Assembly: GCA_031401675.1 (NCBI GenBank)
Contig: JANNRR010000198.1
Span: forward strand, 8,584 to 72,583
DNA: 64,000 nucleotides
Reading direction: 5' to 3'
From: JANNRR01 sp031401675
GTDB lineage: Bacteria; Pseudomonadota; Alphaproteobacteria; Rhodobacterales; Rhodobacteraceae
The translations under genes and the position numbers were made by a program. Below, one piece after another: positions 26,147 through 35,390 of this stretch (positions within the stretch are counted from its first letter, which is position 1; the number at the start of each line of letters is the position of its first letter). The notes below the pieces were generated by a model. That model ran no database searches, was not told where the DNA came from, and saw only the letters and a list, made by a program, of their open reading frames with translations.

Positions 26147-26207
26147 GTCAGTCGCCTTTCCTGATTTTCCCCAAACGGCCAATCCGCTTTCGGGGTCACA
26201 TCAGGAC

Positions 26208-26232
26208 AACGTGGCGATTCCGGTGTTATTCC
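26208..26232 (-). promoter_or_regulatory. ECF-type promoter of the RTX gene
   Basis: On the minus strand, GGAAT (26232-26228), a 16-nt spacer, then CGTT (26211-26208). It ends 61 nt before the RTX start codon and overlaps the last codons of the upstream subtilase gene, so the RTX gene can be transcribed separately. Confidence 0.75.
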
Positions 26233-27701
26233 ACGGGGGCCGCGAAAATTTCGGGCTGGCAAAGGGTCGCGAGCGAAAGCAGGCCTGCGCCGAAAACCTC
26301 GTCCGGCCCGGTTGCCCCGATATCACGCACCAGCGTACGCAACCGGCCTGCGACCATGTCAGGGGTGGCCAACGGATCGCGCGAGGCCAGCACCGCCGCC
26401 ACCGCCGTGGCAAAGGGCACGGCGAACGAGGTGCCGGTTTTGGGCTTTACCCCCTTGATCGACGTGGCACTCCAGATATCCACACCGGGGGCCGCCAGAT
26501 CGACGTGTGCGCCACGCTGCGCCCGCCGATAGATCTGCCCGCGCTGATCCACCGCCGTCACCGCCAGGACAGACGGATAGCCCGCCGGATAGGCCACCTC
26601 GGCCCCCGGCCCGGCATTGCCCGCCGCCGCAAGCACCACCGCCCCGCCGAGTGACGCAAGACGCATCAGGGCCGCCTCCAGGGCGGCATTGGCCGGTCCG
26701 GCCAACGACATGTTGATCACCTTGACCTTGCGTTCCGCCAGCACGTCCAGCGCCTTGACCAGCGCGACAACCGAGGCCCTTTCGTCGCCACCATCGCGCC
26801 CGAACACATCGACCACCACCAGCTTTGCTTCGGGGATCAGGCCGGGTGCGCGTGCATCGGACTGGCCGACCAGCAGCGCGGCCAAAGCCGTGCCATGCAC
26901 GGCTTGCGACGGATCAACCGCTTCGGCCACCAACCGCAACACCTCGATATCCGCGCCCGAAAGGTTGGCATGCGCGGCATTGACACCGGTATCGATCATC
27001 CCGACCGGCACCGTGACCCGGCAATGCAAGGCCCAGTCCCGCTCAGATGGCCAGTCGATCAGGTCCAGAACGGCACAGTTCAGATGCGCGCACGGCGCCA
27101 CCGGGGCCAGCGCAGCCGGCTGGGGTGCCTGATTGCCAGGCGGATCGGCCATGCCCTGTTCATGGCGGTAGTAGTGGTTGAAATCGCCGGTGGCCCCGCT
27201 GGGTTGCGCGCGCACCCGGTCCCGCGCCTGTTCCAGCGTCAGCCCGGCAGGCACGCGCAAGCGGTGAAGCGTTGCCGCCACATCGACCAGATCGACCCGT
27301 TCGATCACGACAAAGCCCTCAGCCAGCAGCGCCGCCAGATCGGCCGCAGTCAGATCGGTCACCACGATCTCGCCGGCGGCAAAGGCTGGCAGCGGCGCGG
27401 CTTCGGCAGCACGAGCGGGACTTGGGACGGGCGGGTTCGCAGGGGTGCGGCGGCTGACCGGCGGCCTGAATTGGCCATCTTTGGCCGGTGCCGTGCTGGC
27501 CCGGCTTCCGCTGTCGTCGCCACTGGTGCCGGCACCGACTGCGTCATCATCCGCGTCATCATCCCCGTCGTCATCCGCCTGAGCGAAAGCAGCCCCGGTG
27601 TCCGGCCAAGACCCCTGGCCCGGGGTCAGAGCGCCCAAGCTTGTGAACAACGCGGCCAACCACACGATCCGACCGATCCCTGAAAACTTGCGATAACTCA
27701 T
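26226..27701 (-). CDS. Exported subtilisin-like (S8) serine protease
   Basis: A 491-residue secreted protease. The start at 27701 follows GGGGGG and gives a signal-peptide-like N-terminus (IVWLAALFTSLGALTPG, ending near AFA). Then comes a very acidic linker (ADDDGDDDADDDAVG) and a Ser/Pro-rich stretch. Residues about 105-185 may be a propeptide. The triad is intact: Asp in GMIDTGVNAAH (about 235), His in HGTALAALLVG (about 268) and Ser in GTSFAVPFATAVAAV (about 424). The oxyanion region AAGNAGPG is present. It may process or degrade envelope proteins under control of the neighbouring ECF sigma factor. Confidence 0.9.
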   Translation of the reverse strand: MSYRKFSGIGRIVWLAALFTSLGALTPGQGSWPDTGAAFAQADDDGDDDADDDAVGAGTSGDDSGSRASTAPAKDGQFRPPVSRRTPANPPVPSPARAAEAAPLPAFAAGEIVVTDLTAADLAALLAEGFVVIERVDLVDVAATLHRLRVPAGLTLEQARDRVRAQPSGATGDFNHYYRHEQGMADPPGNQAPQPAALAPVAPCAHLNCAVLDLIDWPSERDWALHCRVTVPVGMIDTGVNAAHANLSGADIEVLRLVAEAVDPSQAVHGTALAALLVGQSDARAPGLIPEAKLVVVDVFGRDGGDERASVVALVKALDVLAERKVKVINMSLAGPANAALEAALMRLASLGGAVVLAAAGNAGPGAEVAYPAGYPSVLAVTAVDQRGQIYRRAQRGAHVDLAAPGVDIWSATSIKGVKPKTGTSFAVPFATAVAAVLASRDPLATPDMVAGRLRTLVRDIGATGPDEVFGAGLLSLATLCQPEIFAAPVE

Positions 27702-27776
27702 TATCCCCCCGCTCCTGTGGTACGTCATGCTGAACCCGCCGCGCCGTTCATTCCCGTACATGCGTCCGAAAGGGAT

Positions 27777-27801
27777 AACGCACCGCGCCACGATCTATTC
27801 C
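27777..27801 (-). promoter_or_regulatory. ECF-type promoter of the subtilase gene
   Basis: On the minus strand, GGAATAGA (from 27801), then CGTT at 27780-27777; GGAAT to CGTT spacing is 16. It ends 75 nt before the start codon. The AGA after GGAAT is shared with the sigma and Asn/Ser-repeat promoters. Confidence 0.8.
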
Positions 27802-28180
27802 AACGCCGTGATCTAGTTCATGGCCAGCAGAAGCCAACGGCCCTGAATCGTTCCCCGCGACCACCCAACGGCCGCGAGGGTTGCTGATTCAGCGTGGTCC
27901 GGAAAAACGGCGGGCCGAGGATTGATGCGATTATAGGACCCTGTCCCACGGCAGTAGTGGAGCCGGCCATGAAATTCGCCACCATTTCCGGGCCGGGTTT
28001 TCGTGGATCGTGCGCAGGATAAGACCTGCGGATGAGATGCCCAGGGATGGTCGGACCGTGATCCCTTCTATCGATTCGACCAGTTTTCAAGGCACCGTGG
28101 CCTGTGGTGTCACGTGGTACTGGCCTTGGCCATTCCGATCAGCCCTCGGTCCGGTCGGGCGCGCGGTGCTACGGCCAAAC
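27802..28180. other. 379-nt stretch without a gene
   Basis: Between the subtilase promoter and the 3' end of ppx. The longest frame (90 codons, minus strand) shows nothing recognisable. No clear terminator for ppx was found. Confidence 0.5.
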
Positions 28181-29728
28181 CTAGCGGCGGGCCACACGGA
28201 CGCGGGTCGTGACTTTGAGCGAGGCGGCAAGCGAGGCGAAACGGGCTTGCGCCACTTCGCCGAACAGGCCCTTCTTGTCGGGCTGCAGGACCAGTTCCAG
28301 GACGCGTTTTTTTGGGTAGAAGCGCAGTTCCCCGGCGGCTTCGGGGGCCTCGATCGAGAACATCGCGCCGAAACGCATGGCTTTTCCCAAAGCCTCGGCG
28401 TCGGCGAGCTGTTCGGCGGTCAACAGTTTGAACAGCGGCTCCAGCCGCGATCCGGCCCGGCTGTTCTTGTAGCGGTGCAAGAGGGCAAGCCCCAGAAACA
28501 CCCGGCCGGGATGGTCGAGCCCACCCAGATTGGCGCGGGTGGCGTTGTCAAAACAGGCTTCGGCTCGGTAATCGGGGTGGGCGCGCCAGGTCACGTCGTG
28601 CAAGAGGCAGGCGGCCTTTATCAGGCGCTGGCGTTCGGGCGGCGCGGCGCGGTACAGCGGCGACAGGAACTCGTAAAGCTTCTTGCCGAAACCGGGGATG
28701 CGCGCCGCCGAAAACTCGGCGTGGCGGCAGGCCTCGATCAGCGGGTCGCGGCTGCGCAACCGGTCCGGCATCTGTTCATAGAGCAGTCCTTCGCGGATGC
28801 CGTAGCTGGAAATGTCGATTTCGCGCGGTTTGAACACGCGGATCAGATGGCGCAGAACCTCGCAGGCCAGCGGGATCAGTTCCATCCGTTCCAGCGAGGT
28901 GCCGGTGCGCTGGCGCAGATCCGTCATGTCGCTTTGTTCGATCCAGTCAATGGTGGCGATCGCCGATTTCGGCGTCATGCGGTATTCATGCAGAACGGTC
29001 AGCGGATAGCCGCGCCGTTCCATGTCCAGCCGGGCAATGGCCCGCCAGGAACCACCGACCAGATAGATGCGCTGATGCCCGCCCCCCAGTTCCGCCTTCA
29101 GCCCGTTCAGGACCGCGCTGATGTGGCTGGTCAATCCCCTGGCACCGCCCGGCACCAGTTGCAGCCGGAACGGGCCCAAGGGCGAGGTCAGGCGTTTGCC
29201 GACGGTGCCCGCGCCGATCACCGCCAGTTCCATCGACGAGCCGCCGATGTCGCAGACCAGCCCCTCGGCCCCCGGCCAGCCCAACAGAACGCCTTGCGCC
29301 GACAGCCGCGCCTCTTCGGCGCCGTCGACCACATAGACCCGGAGGCCGGTTTCGCGCAGCACCTCGGCGCAGAATTCGGCACCGTCGGAGGCTTCGCGGA
29401 CAGCGGCGGTGGCCACGGCGGTCAGCGGCGCCAGCGTCATGCCTTCGGCCAGCAACGCGAACCGTTTCAGCGCCGCCAAGGCGCGGGCCCGGCCAAGCGG
29501 GTTCAGTCTGCCGGTTTCCGCCAGCCCGGCCCCGAGGCCGCACATGATCTTTTCGTTATAGAAATAGGCAGGCGAGCGCGCCGCACCGTCGAACACCACC
29601 AGTCGGACCGAGTTCGAGCCGACGTCGACCACGCCCACCCGGCTGAGGGCCCGCGCGCCGGGATCCTCGAACAGCGGTCGACCAAACGGGCCACCGTCGT
29701 CGGACAGAGGCTCAACCACGCCGTCCAT
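28181..29728 (-). CDS. ppx: Exopolyphosphatase / guanosine pentaphosphatase (Ppx/GppA family)
   Basis: A 515-residue enzyme releasing phosphate from polyphosphate ends, and possibly acting on pppGpp. VGVVDVGSNSVRLVVFDG (residues 31-48) is the phosphate-1 motif of the actin-like ATPase fold. ATAAVREASDGAEF and CDIGGSSMELAVIG (the phosphate-2 loop) follow. The C-terminal part after about 330 has LLHDVTWRAHPDYRAE, a degenerate HD-type helical domain. It is the last gene of the run AI-2E permease, hdaA, ppk1, ppx, 108 nt after ppk1. Synthesis and hydrolysis enzymes encoded together suggest balanced polyphosphate control. Confidence 0.92.
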   Translation of the reverse strand: MDGVVEPLSDDGGPFGRPLFEDPGARALSRVGVVDVGSNSVRLVVFDGAARSPAYFYNEKIMCGLGAGLAETGRLNPLGRARALAALKRFALLAEGMTLAPLTAVATAAVREASDGAEFCAEVLRETGLRVYVVDGAEEARLSAQGVLLGWPGAEGLVCDIGGSSMELAVIGAGTVGKRLTSPLGPFRLQLVPGGARGLTSHISAVLNGLKAELGGGHQRIYLVGGSWRAIARLDMERRGYPLTVLHEYRMTPKSAIATIDWIEQSDMTDLRQRTGTSLERMELIPLACEVLRHLIRVFKPREIDISSYGIREGLLYEQMPDRLRSRDPLIEACRHAEFSAARIPGFGKKLYEFLSPLYRAAPPERQRLIKAACLLHDVTWRAHPDYRAEACFDNATRANLGGLDHPGRVFLGLALLHRYKNSRAGSRLEPLFKLLTAEQLADAEALGKAMRFGAMFSIEAPEAAGELRFYPKKRVLELVLQPDKKGLFGEVAQARFASLAASLKVTTRVRVARR

Positions 29729-29836
29729 CGCACAATCTCCGGTGATTCACGCCCCCCGCGTGCAGACGCATCTTTGGCGGTTGCCGGGCTGCACGTCAAT
29801 CCGCCGCCCTGTCGCAGGTTGCGGATCGCAGGCATC

Positions 29837-32011
29837 CTAGTCCTTGGGGTGCGCCAGCTTTGGCACATCGTGCGCGCCCGCCGAGCCGCGCCCGGACAGC
29901 GATGGATTTTCCATGAAGAACCGGTGGCAGTCGAACCGCTTGCCGTCGGTCGCCGCCTGGTCGCGTTGCCAGTGCCCGTCCGGGCCCAGCAACCAGCTTT
30001 GCGCCTCGTCGGACAGGTTGGCGGCCATGATCTGCGACATGATCTGGTCGCGCACCGTATCGTTGAGGATTTCTACAAGCGTTTCGACGCGGCGCGTCAA
30101 GTTGCGTTCCATCCAGTCAGCGGACGAGATGAACACCCGGGCTTTCTTGGAGGGCAGTCCGGCCCCGTTGCCGAAACAGACGATGCGGCTGTGTTCGAGG
30201 AACCGCCCGACGATGGATTTGACCCGGATGTTTTCCGACAGTCCGACAACGCCGGGGCGCACGCCGCAGATGCCGCGGATCACCAGACTGATGCGCACGC
30301 CGGCCCGGCTGGCGGCATAAAGCGCGTCGATGATGTCGGGATCGATCAGCGAGTTCATCTTGGCCCAGATTTCCGCCGGCCGCCCGGCCCGGGCGTGCGC
30401 CGCCTCGCCCGCGATGCATTCCAGCAGCCGCGGCTTCAGGGTGATCGGCGAGAAGGCAAGGTTTTCCAGCCGCTCGGGTTGGACATAGCCCGACAGGTAA
30501 TTGAACACCTTGGTTGCATCGCGCCCGAGCGCCGGGTCGCAGGTGAACAGCGACAGGTCGGTGTAGATGCGGGCGGTGATCGGGTGGTAGTTGCCGGTGC
30601 CGTAGTGGGTATAGGTCACCAGATTGTCGCCTTCGCGGCGCACCACGGTGCTGATCTTGGCGTGGGTCTTGTAGTTGATGAAGCCATAGACGACATGCGC
30701 CCCGGCCCGTTCCAGCCGCCGTGACTGGCGGATGTTGGCGGCCTCGTCAAAGCGGGCCTTGAGTTCCACCAGAGCGGTGACCGACTTTCCCGCCTCGGCG
30801 GCTTCGCACAGCGCGGCGACGATCGGGCTTTCACGGCTGGTGCGATACAGGGTCTGCTTGATCGCCAGCACATCGGGATCATGCGCCGCTTGTTCCAGAA
30901 AGCGGATCACCATGTCGAAGGTTTCGTACGGGTGGTGCAGCAGCATGTCCTTCTGGCGGATCGCGGCGAACATGTCGCCGTCGAAATCTTGGACGCGTTC
31001 CGGCACGCGCGGGGTAAAGGCCGGCCATTGCAGATCGCGGCGGCTGTCAAGCACCAGTTCCTTGAGGTCGGCAAGTCCCAAGAGGCCGCGCACCTCGACC
31101 ACTTCCTCCTCGGCGACCTGCAGTTCCTGCATGATCAGACCGCGCAGGGCAAGCGGCGCGTCGGCGGTGATCTTCATCCGGATGACTTCGCCGCGACGAC
31201 GGCGCTTCAGCGCGGTTTCAAATTCGCGCACAAGGTCTTCGGCTTCATCCTCGACCTCAAGGTCACTGTCGCGCAAGACGCGAAAGGCGCAGCTGCCCAT
31301 GGCCTGATAGCCGGGAAACAACTCGCCCAGATGCAGCAACAGCAACTCTTCCAGCGGGATGAACCGGGCCACACCGGGCTTTCCCGGCAGCGCGACAAAC
31401 CGGCGGATTTGCTGGGGGATCGGCAACAGCGCCTGCAGCACCCGGTGGTCGGCGATCCGTTCCAGTTGCAGTGCCAGACAGAACCCCATGTTTGGGATGA
31501 AAGGAAAAGGATGCGCCGGGTCGATGGCCAGCGGCGACAGGACCGGGAACACCTTTGACAGGAAATGCTCTTCAAGCAGTGCCTTTTCGGCCCGGGTCAG
31601 ATTGGCGCGGGTCAGGATCGCGATGCCCGCCCGGTCCATTTCGGATTTCAGCGCATCCCAGACCGATTGCTGTGACTGCAAGAGCCGCCGCGCATCCTCG
31701 TTGATCAGCGCAAGCTGTTCGGCGGGGGTGTAGCCATCGGCGCCGGGCTGCACATTGCCTGCCCGCGCCAGTTCGCGCAGGCCCGCGACGCGCACGGTAT
31801 AGAACTCGTCAAGGTTAGCGGCCGAGATCGACAGAAAGCGCAGCCGCTCCAACAGCGGCACGCGGCTGTTCCGCGCCTCTTCCAGCACACGCCAGTTGAA
31901 GGCCAGCCAGGACAGTTCCCGGTTGAAGAAGCGTTTGGCCCCCGTGGTCTCGGCCTCGGACAGGCTGACCGGGGTCGGGAACGGGGCGGACAGGAAATCG
32001 GCGGCGGTCAT
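29837..32011 (-). CDS. ppk1: Polyphosphate kinase 1
   Basis: A 724-residue enzyme that reversibly polymerises ATP gamma-phosphate into polyphosphate. The start at 32011 gives MTAADFLSAPFPTPVSL followed by RFFNRELSWLAFNWRVLEEA, the N-domain signature. AANLDEFYTVRVAGL and LHHPYETFDMVIRFLEQAA follow. Catalytic phospho-histidine regions are YGFINYKTHAKIS (His435-like) and the later FISSADWMERNLTRRVE. Length is standard for PPK1. Some annotations call it RNA degradosome polyphosphate kinase. It sits between hdaA and ppx in one operon. Confidence 0.95.
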   Translation of the reverse strand: MTAADFLSAPFPTPVSLSEAETTGAKRFFNRELSWLAFNWRVLEEARNSRVPLLERLRFLSISAANLDEFYTVRVAGLRELARAGNVQPGADGYTPAEQLALINEDARRLLQSQQSVWDALKSEMDRAGIAILTRANLTRAEKALLEEHFLSKVFPVLSPLAIDPAHPFPFIPNMGFCLALQLERIADHRVLQALLPIPQQIRRFVALPGKPGVARFIPLEELLLLHLGELFPGYQAMGSCAFRVLRDSDLEVEDEAEDLVREFETALKRRRRGEVIRMKITADAPLALRGLIMQELQVAEEEVVEVRGLLGLADLKELVLDSRRDLQWPAFTPRVPERVQDFDGDMFAAIRQKDMLLHHPYETFDMVIRFLEQAAHDPDVLAIKQTLYRTSRESPIVAALCEAAEAGKSVTALVELKARFDEAANIRQSRRLERAGAHVVYGFINYKTHAKISTVVRREGDNLVTYTHYGTGNYHPITARIYTDLSLFTCDPALGRDATKVFNYLSGYVQPERLENLAFSPITLKPRLLECIAGEAAHARAGRPAEIWAKMNSLIDPDIIDALYAASRAGVRISLVIRGICGVRPGVVGLSENIRVKSIVGRFLEHSRIVCFGNGAGLPSKKARVFISSADWMERNLTRRVETLVEILNDTVRDQIMSQIMAANLSDEAQSWLLGPDGHWQRDQAATDGKRFDCHRFFMENPSLSGRGSAGAHDVPKLAHPKD

Positions 32012-32048
32012 GCGGGGCTGCGGTTTTGAAGGAATGGTGCGGCGTGAA

Positions 32049-32723
32049 TCATGGCGCGCTGGAATCGGGATTGTCCAGCAATTCGGCGGCCATCGTGCGG
32101 CCGATGCTGCGACGGGTGGCCAAAGCACGGGCATCGAGCGCGGCAACAATCGCGGCGGCGGCAGCCAGCGAGCGTTCGATCCGGAGGATCAGGTAGTGGA
32201 TGAGGGTAGCCGGGGCGTGCAACTGCCGGTCGGCGAACAGCTTGATCAGCACGGCAGACAACAGGGCATCATCAGGCGCGTCCAGCACGGCGACCGGCGT
32301 GGCCTGCAGGCGGCTGGCAAGATCGGGCAGGGTCAGCGGCCAGTGGCCGGGCGGGGTGACAGCGGTCAACAGCAGCCGCCCACCCGATGCAAGCATCTGG
32401 TTGTGCAGGTGGAACAGCGCCACCTCTGCCGCCGGATCGCCTGCGACCGCGTCGGCATCATCGACCACGACAGCCGCTGGAGGCGATGAAAGATCGTGCC
32501 CGGCCAGCGACCGGCCCGACAGGGCAAGGGCACCGGATTGGCTGGCCCAGACTCCTGCCAGATGGCTTTTCCCGGCACCACGCGGCCCGGTCAGGACCAG
32601 CTTGCCCTCTGGCCAGGTCGCCTCGACGTTGGCGAGGGCTAGAGCGTTGGACCGCGACACGAAGAAATCCGCACGGCTTAGTGCCGGGTGCACCGGCAGT
32701 GCAAAGGTCAGCTGTTCTGCCAT
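32049..32723 (-). CDS. hdaA: DnaA-related replication regulator (Hda-like)
   Basis: A 224-residue AAA+ protein. It starts MAEQLTFALPVHPALSRADF, has a Walker A LTGPRGAGKSHLAGVW (residues about 43-58), a Walker B-like VVVDDADAV, and no C-terminal DnaA DNA-binding domain. The QLTFALP start is a clamp-binding motif of the Q-L-x-F type, so it should bind the DnaN clamp and promote DnaA-ATP hydrolysis, preventing over-initiation. In Rhodobacterales it is commonly found upstream of ppk1. The three-nucleotide gap from the permease stop indicates one transcript. Confidence 0.88.
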   Translation of the reverse strand: MAEQLTFALPVHPALSRADFFVSRSNALALANVEATWPEGKLVLTGPRGAGKSHLAGVWASQSGALALSGRSLAGHDLSSPPAAVVVDDADAVAGDPAAEVALFHLHNQMLASGGRLLLTAVTPPGHWPLTLPDLASRLQATPVAVLDAPDDALLSAVLIKLFADRQLHAPATLIHYLILRIERSLAAAAAIVAALDARALATRRSIGRTMAAELLDNPDSSAP

Positions 32724-32726
32724 GGC

Positions 32727-33812
32727 TCAGGTGTCCGGTGATGGATCGTCGCCCGGCTTCCCGAGCCCGCGATACAGAAGGCTGGCGGTGTAGCGTTCGG
32801 CCGCAAAGCGAAACAGCACCCCAAAGGCTGCCGCCACCGGGACTGCCACCAGCAGACCGACAAATCCGAAGATCGAGCCAAAGGCCGACAGGGCAAACAA
32901 GAGCCAGACCGGATGCAGTCCGACTGATCCGCCGACCAGTTTGGGCACCAGAAAGTTGCCCTCGAACGTCTGGCCCGCGGCAAAGATCACCGCGACCAGG
33001 CCGATCCAGACCGGCGTATCCCAGAACTGGAACAGCGCCAAACCAAGCGCCAACGCCCCGCCGATGATCGCCCCGACATAGGGGATGAAGGATATCATTC
33101 CCGTCACCGCGCCCACCACCAGCCCAAACTGCAGCCCGACCAGCATCAGGCCTACAGCATAGAAAGTTGCCATGATGGCGCAGACGGTCAACTGCCCGCG
33201 CACGAATCCGGCAAGCGCCGCATCGATTTCCCGGGCCAGTTCCCGGATGGTCGGGGCATGGTCCAACGGCAGCCAGCTATCGATCCTGGCAACCAGCGCA
33301 TCCCAGTCGAGCAACATGTAGAAAGCGACGACCGGGACGACGACGATGAACACCACGGCATTGATGACGCCAAGCGCAGAGTTCAGCAGGCCGTTGATCA
33401 GTTCGCCGCCACGTTCCTGGATGGTGGTGCCAAGTCGCGCCAGCGTCTGGCGGACGGTGCTTTGCGCATCCATCAGTTCGGGGAACCGCTCGGTCAGAAA
33501 TGTTTGAAATTGCGAAATTATCCCTGGCGCGGCATTCACCAGCGCCGCGCCCTGCTGGATCAGCAGCGGGATGACCAACAGGGCGGCAACGACGAACACC
33601 ACCAGCGCCACGACCCCGATCACCGTTACCGCCGCAATCCGGCTGAGCCCAAGGGCCTGCAACCTGTCGGCGACCGGGTCGAGGAAATAGGCCACAGCAC
33701 CGCCGACCAGAAACGGCAGGATGACCGAGCCCAGAAACCACAGGGCTACCAGAAACACCAAAGCGGCAATGCTCCAGTATCTGATTTGTTCGCGGACGGG
33801 CAGGCCCATCAT
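32727..33812 (-). CDS. AI-2E/PerM family membrane transporter
   Basis: A 361-residue inner-membrane protein with about eight hydrophobic segments, beginning YWSIAALVFLVALWFLGSVI. GGAVAYFLDPVADRLQ near residue 37 and the late FVGLLVAVPVAAAFGVLFRF are typical of the family. Family members export autoinducer-2, indole-like compounds or ions such as Na+; specificity cannot be told. AGGAGG precedes two adjacent ATG codons. It heads the hdaA-ppk1-ppx operon; a recurring association rather than an evident shared pathway. Confidence 0.87.
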   Translation of the reverse strand: MMGLPVREQIRYWSIAALVFLVALWFLGSVILPFLVGGAVAYFLDPVADRLQALGLSRIAAVTVIGVVALVVFVVAALLVIPLLIQQGAALVNAAPGIISQFQTFLTERFPELMDAQSTVRQTLARLGTTIQERGGELINGLLNSALGVINAVVFIVVVPVVAFYMLLDWDALVARIDSWLPLDHAPTIRELAREIDAALAGFVRGQLTVCAIMATFYAVGLMLVGLQFGLVVGAVTGMISFIPYVGAIIGGALALGLALFQFWDTPVWIGLVAVIFAAGQTFEGNFLVPKLVGGSVGLHPVWLLFALSAFGSIFGFVGLLVAVPVAAAFGVLFRFAAERYTASLLYRGLGKPGDDPSPDT

Positions 33813-33989
33813 ATCTTTCCTCCTGGCATTGTTTCATCGCTCAGCGGTGACGTCGATGCAAGCGCCAAGCCAGTTCCGCCAGCCCGGCCTGTTTACACTG
33901 CCCGGCCCGTTTCGCTTGCCCGTTTCGCTTGCCCGGCCCGGTGCAATCGCATAGGTCATCGCTGACATGATCATCGCGAGAGTTCTGCA

Positions 33990-35327
33990 ATGCGCCTGAC
34001 CCGTTATTTCCTGCCCGTTTTGAAAGAAACTCCGTCCGAGGCGCAGATCGTCAGCCACCGCTACATGCTGCGTGCGGGCATGATCAAGCAGCAAACGGCG
34101 GGGATCTATTCCTGGCTGCCGTTGGGCTACAAGGTCCTGCGCCGGATCGAGCAGATCGTTCATGAGGAGCAGATCCGAGCCGGGCATATCCCCCTCTTGA
34201 TGCCGACGCTGCAACCGGCGGACTTGTGGCGTGAAAGCGGGCGCTATGACGACTATGGCGAGGAAATGCTGCGGATCACCGACAGGCACAAGCGCGACCT
34301 GCTTTATGGCCCGACCAACGAGGAGATGATCACCGACATTTTCCGCGCCCATGTCGAAAGCTACAAGGCGCTGCCGCTGACGCTGTACCACATCCAGTGG
34401 AAGTTCCGCGATGAGGTGCGGCCACGGTTCGGCGTGATGCGCGGGCGCGAGTTCCTGATGAAGGACGGCTACAACTTCGACATCGACAAAGAAGCGGCGC
34501 TGCATGCCTACAACCGCCACATGGTCAGCTATCTGCGCACATATGAACGGATGGGGCTGACCGCGATTCCGATGCGCGCTGATAGTGGCCCGATTGGCGG
34601 CGACGATACGCACGAGTTTCTGGTGCTGGCCGCGACCGGCGAGTCCGAGGTGTTCTATGACAGCGCGGTGACCCAGTTGCGGCTGGGGCAGCGCGAAATC
34701 GACTATACCGACCGCGCGGCGGTCAAGGCGGTGTGCGACGAGTTCACCACGCTTTATGCCCGCACCGACGAGACCCACAAGCCGGACCTGTTCGATGCCA
34801 TTCCCGAGGAGCGGCGCAAGGTGGGGCGCGGGATCGAGGTCGGGCAGATCTTCTATTTTGGCACCAAATATTCCGACCCGATGAAAGCCAATGTTGTCAA
34901 CGACAAGGGTGAACGCGTGCCGGTTCACATGGGGTCGCACGGCATCGGTGTCTCGCGCCTTTTGGGTGCGATCATCGAGGCGAGCCACGACGACAAGGGC
35001 ATCATCTGGCCCGAAGGCGTCACGCCGTTCCATTGTGGTCTTGTCAACCTGAAGCAGGGCGACGGCGCGGCGGATGCGGCCTGCGAAAGCCTGTACGCGG
35101 CCTTGGTCAAGGCCGGGCTGGAGCCTTTGTATGATGACCGCGACGAGCGGGCCGGGGCAAAGTTCGCCACCATGGACCTGATCGGCCTGCCGTGGCGCAT
35201 TACCGTTGGCCCGCGCGGGTTGGCGAATGGCGTGGTGGAACTGACCGGTCGCCGCACCGGGGTTTCCGAAGAACTGTCCCCAGAAGCCGCCGTGGCGCGG
35301 GTCGTGGCGATCTACGCCGGGCTATGA
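33990..35327 (+). CDS. proS: Prolyl-tRNA synthetase, short form
   Basis: A 445-residue class II synthetase. Motif 2 is FRDEVRPRFGVMRGREFLMKDGY, and motif 3 lies at GSHGIGVSRLLGAIIE. QQTAGIYSWLPLGYKVLRRIE is the motif 1 region. It lacks the roughly 180-residue insertion that edits Ala-tRNA-Pro in E. coli, as is normal for alphaproteobacteria, so editing should be done in trans by a ProX-type protein. The C-terminal anticodon-binding domain includes PLYDDRDERAGAKFATMDLIG. It is transcribed divergently from the polyphosphate operon. Confidence 0.96.
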   Translation: MRLTRYFLPVLKETPSEAQIVSHRYMLRAGMIKQQTAGIYSWLPLGYKVLRRIEQIVHEEQIRAGHIPLLMPTLQPADLWRESGRYDDYGEEMLRITDRHKRDLLYGPTNEEMITDIFRAHVESYKALPLTLYHIQWKFRDEVRPRFGVMRGREFLMKDGYNFDIDKEAALHAYNRHMVSYLRTYERMGLTAIPMRADSGPIGGDDTHEFLVLAATGESEVFYDSAVTQLRLGQREIDYTDRAAVKAVCDEFTTLYARTDETHKPDLFDAIPEERRKVGRGIEVGQIFYFGTKYSDPMKANVVNDKGERVPVHMGSHGIGVSRLLGAIIEASHDDKGIIWPEGVTPFHCGLVNLKQGDGAADAACESLYAALVKAGLEPLYDDRDERAGAKFATMDLIGLPWRITVGPRGLANGVVELTGRRTGVSEELSPEAAVARVVAIYAGL

Positions 35328-35390
35328 TTTCCGCTTGACCCACGTTGGCTTTTGCGCCTGTTTGGGCCCGGATGTCAGCGGGGAATGGCG

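Noticed and set aside
28010..30724. 904-codon plus-strand open frame over ppx and ppk1
   Set aside because: Antisense shadow; composition is typical of reversed high-GC coding sequence and both real genes are intact.
33906..33931. Two adjacent copies of a 13-mer (CCCGTTTCGCTTG) upstream of proS
   Set aside because: A single short tandem duplication near the promoter region; no symmetry or known site, so nothing functional can be claimed.
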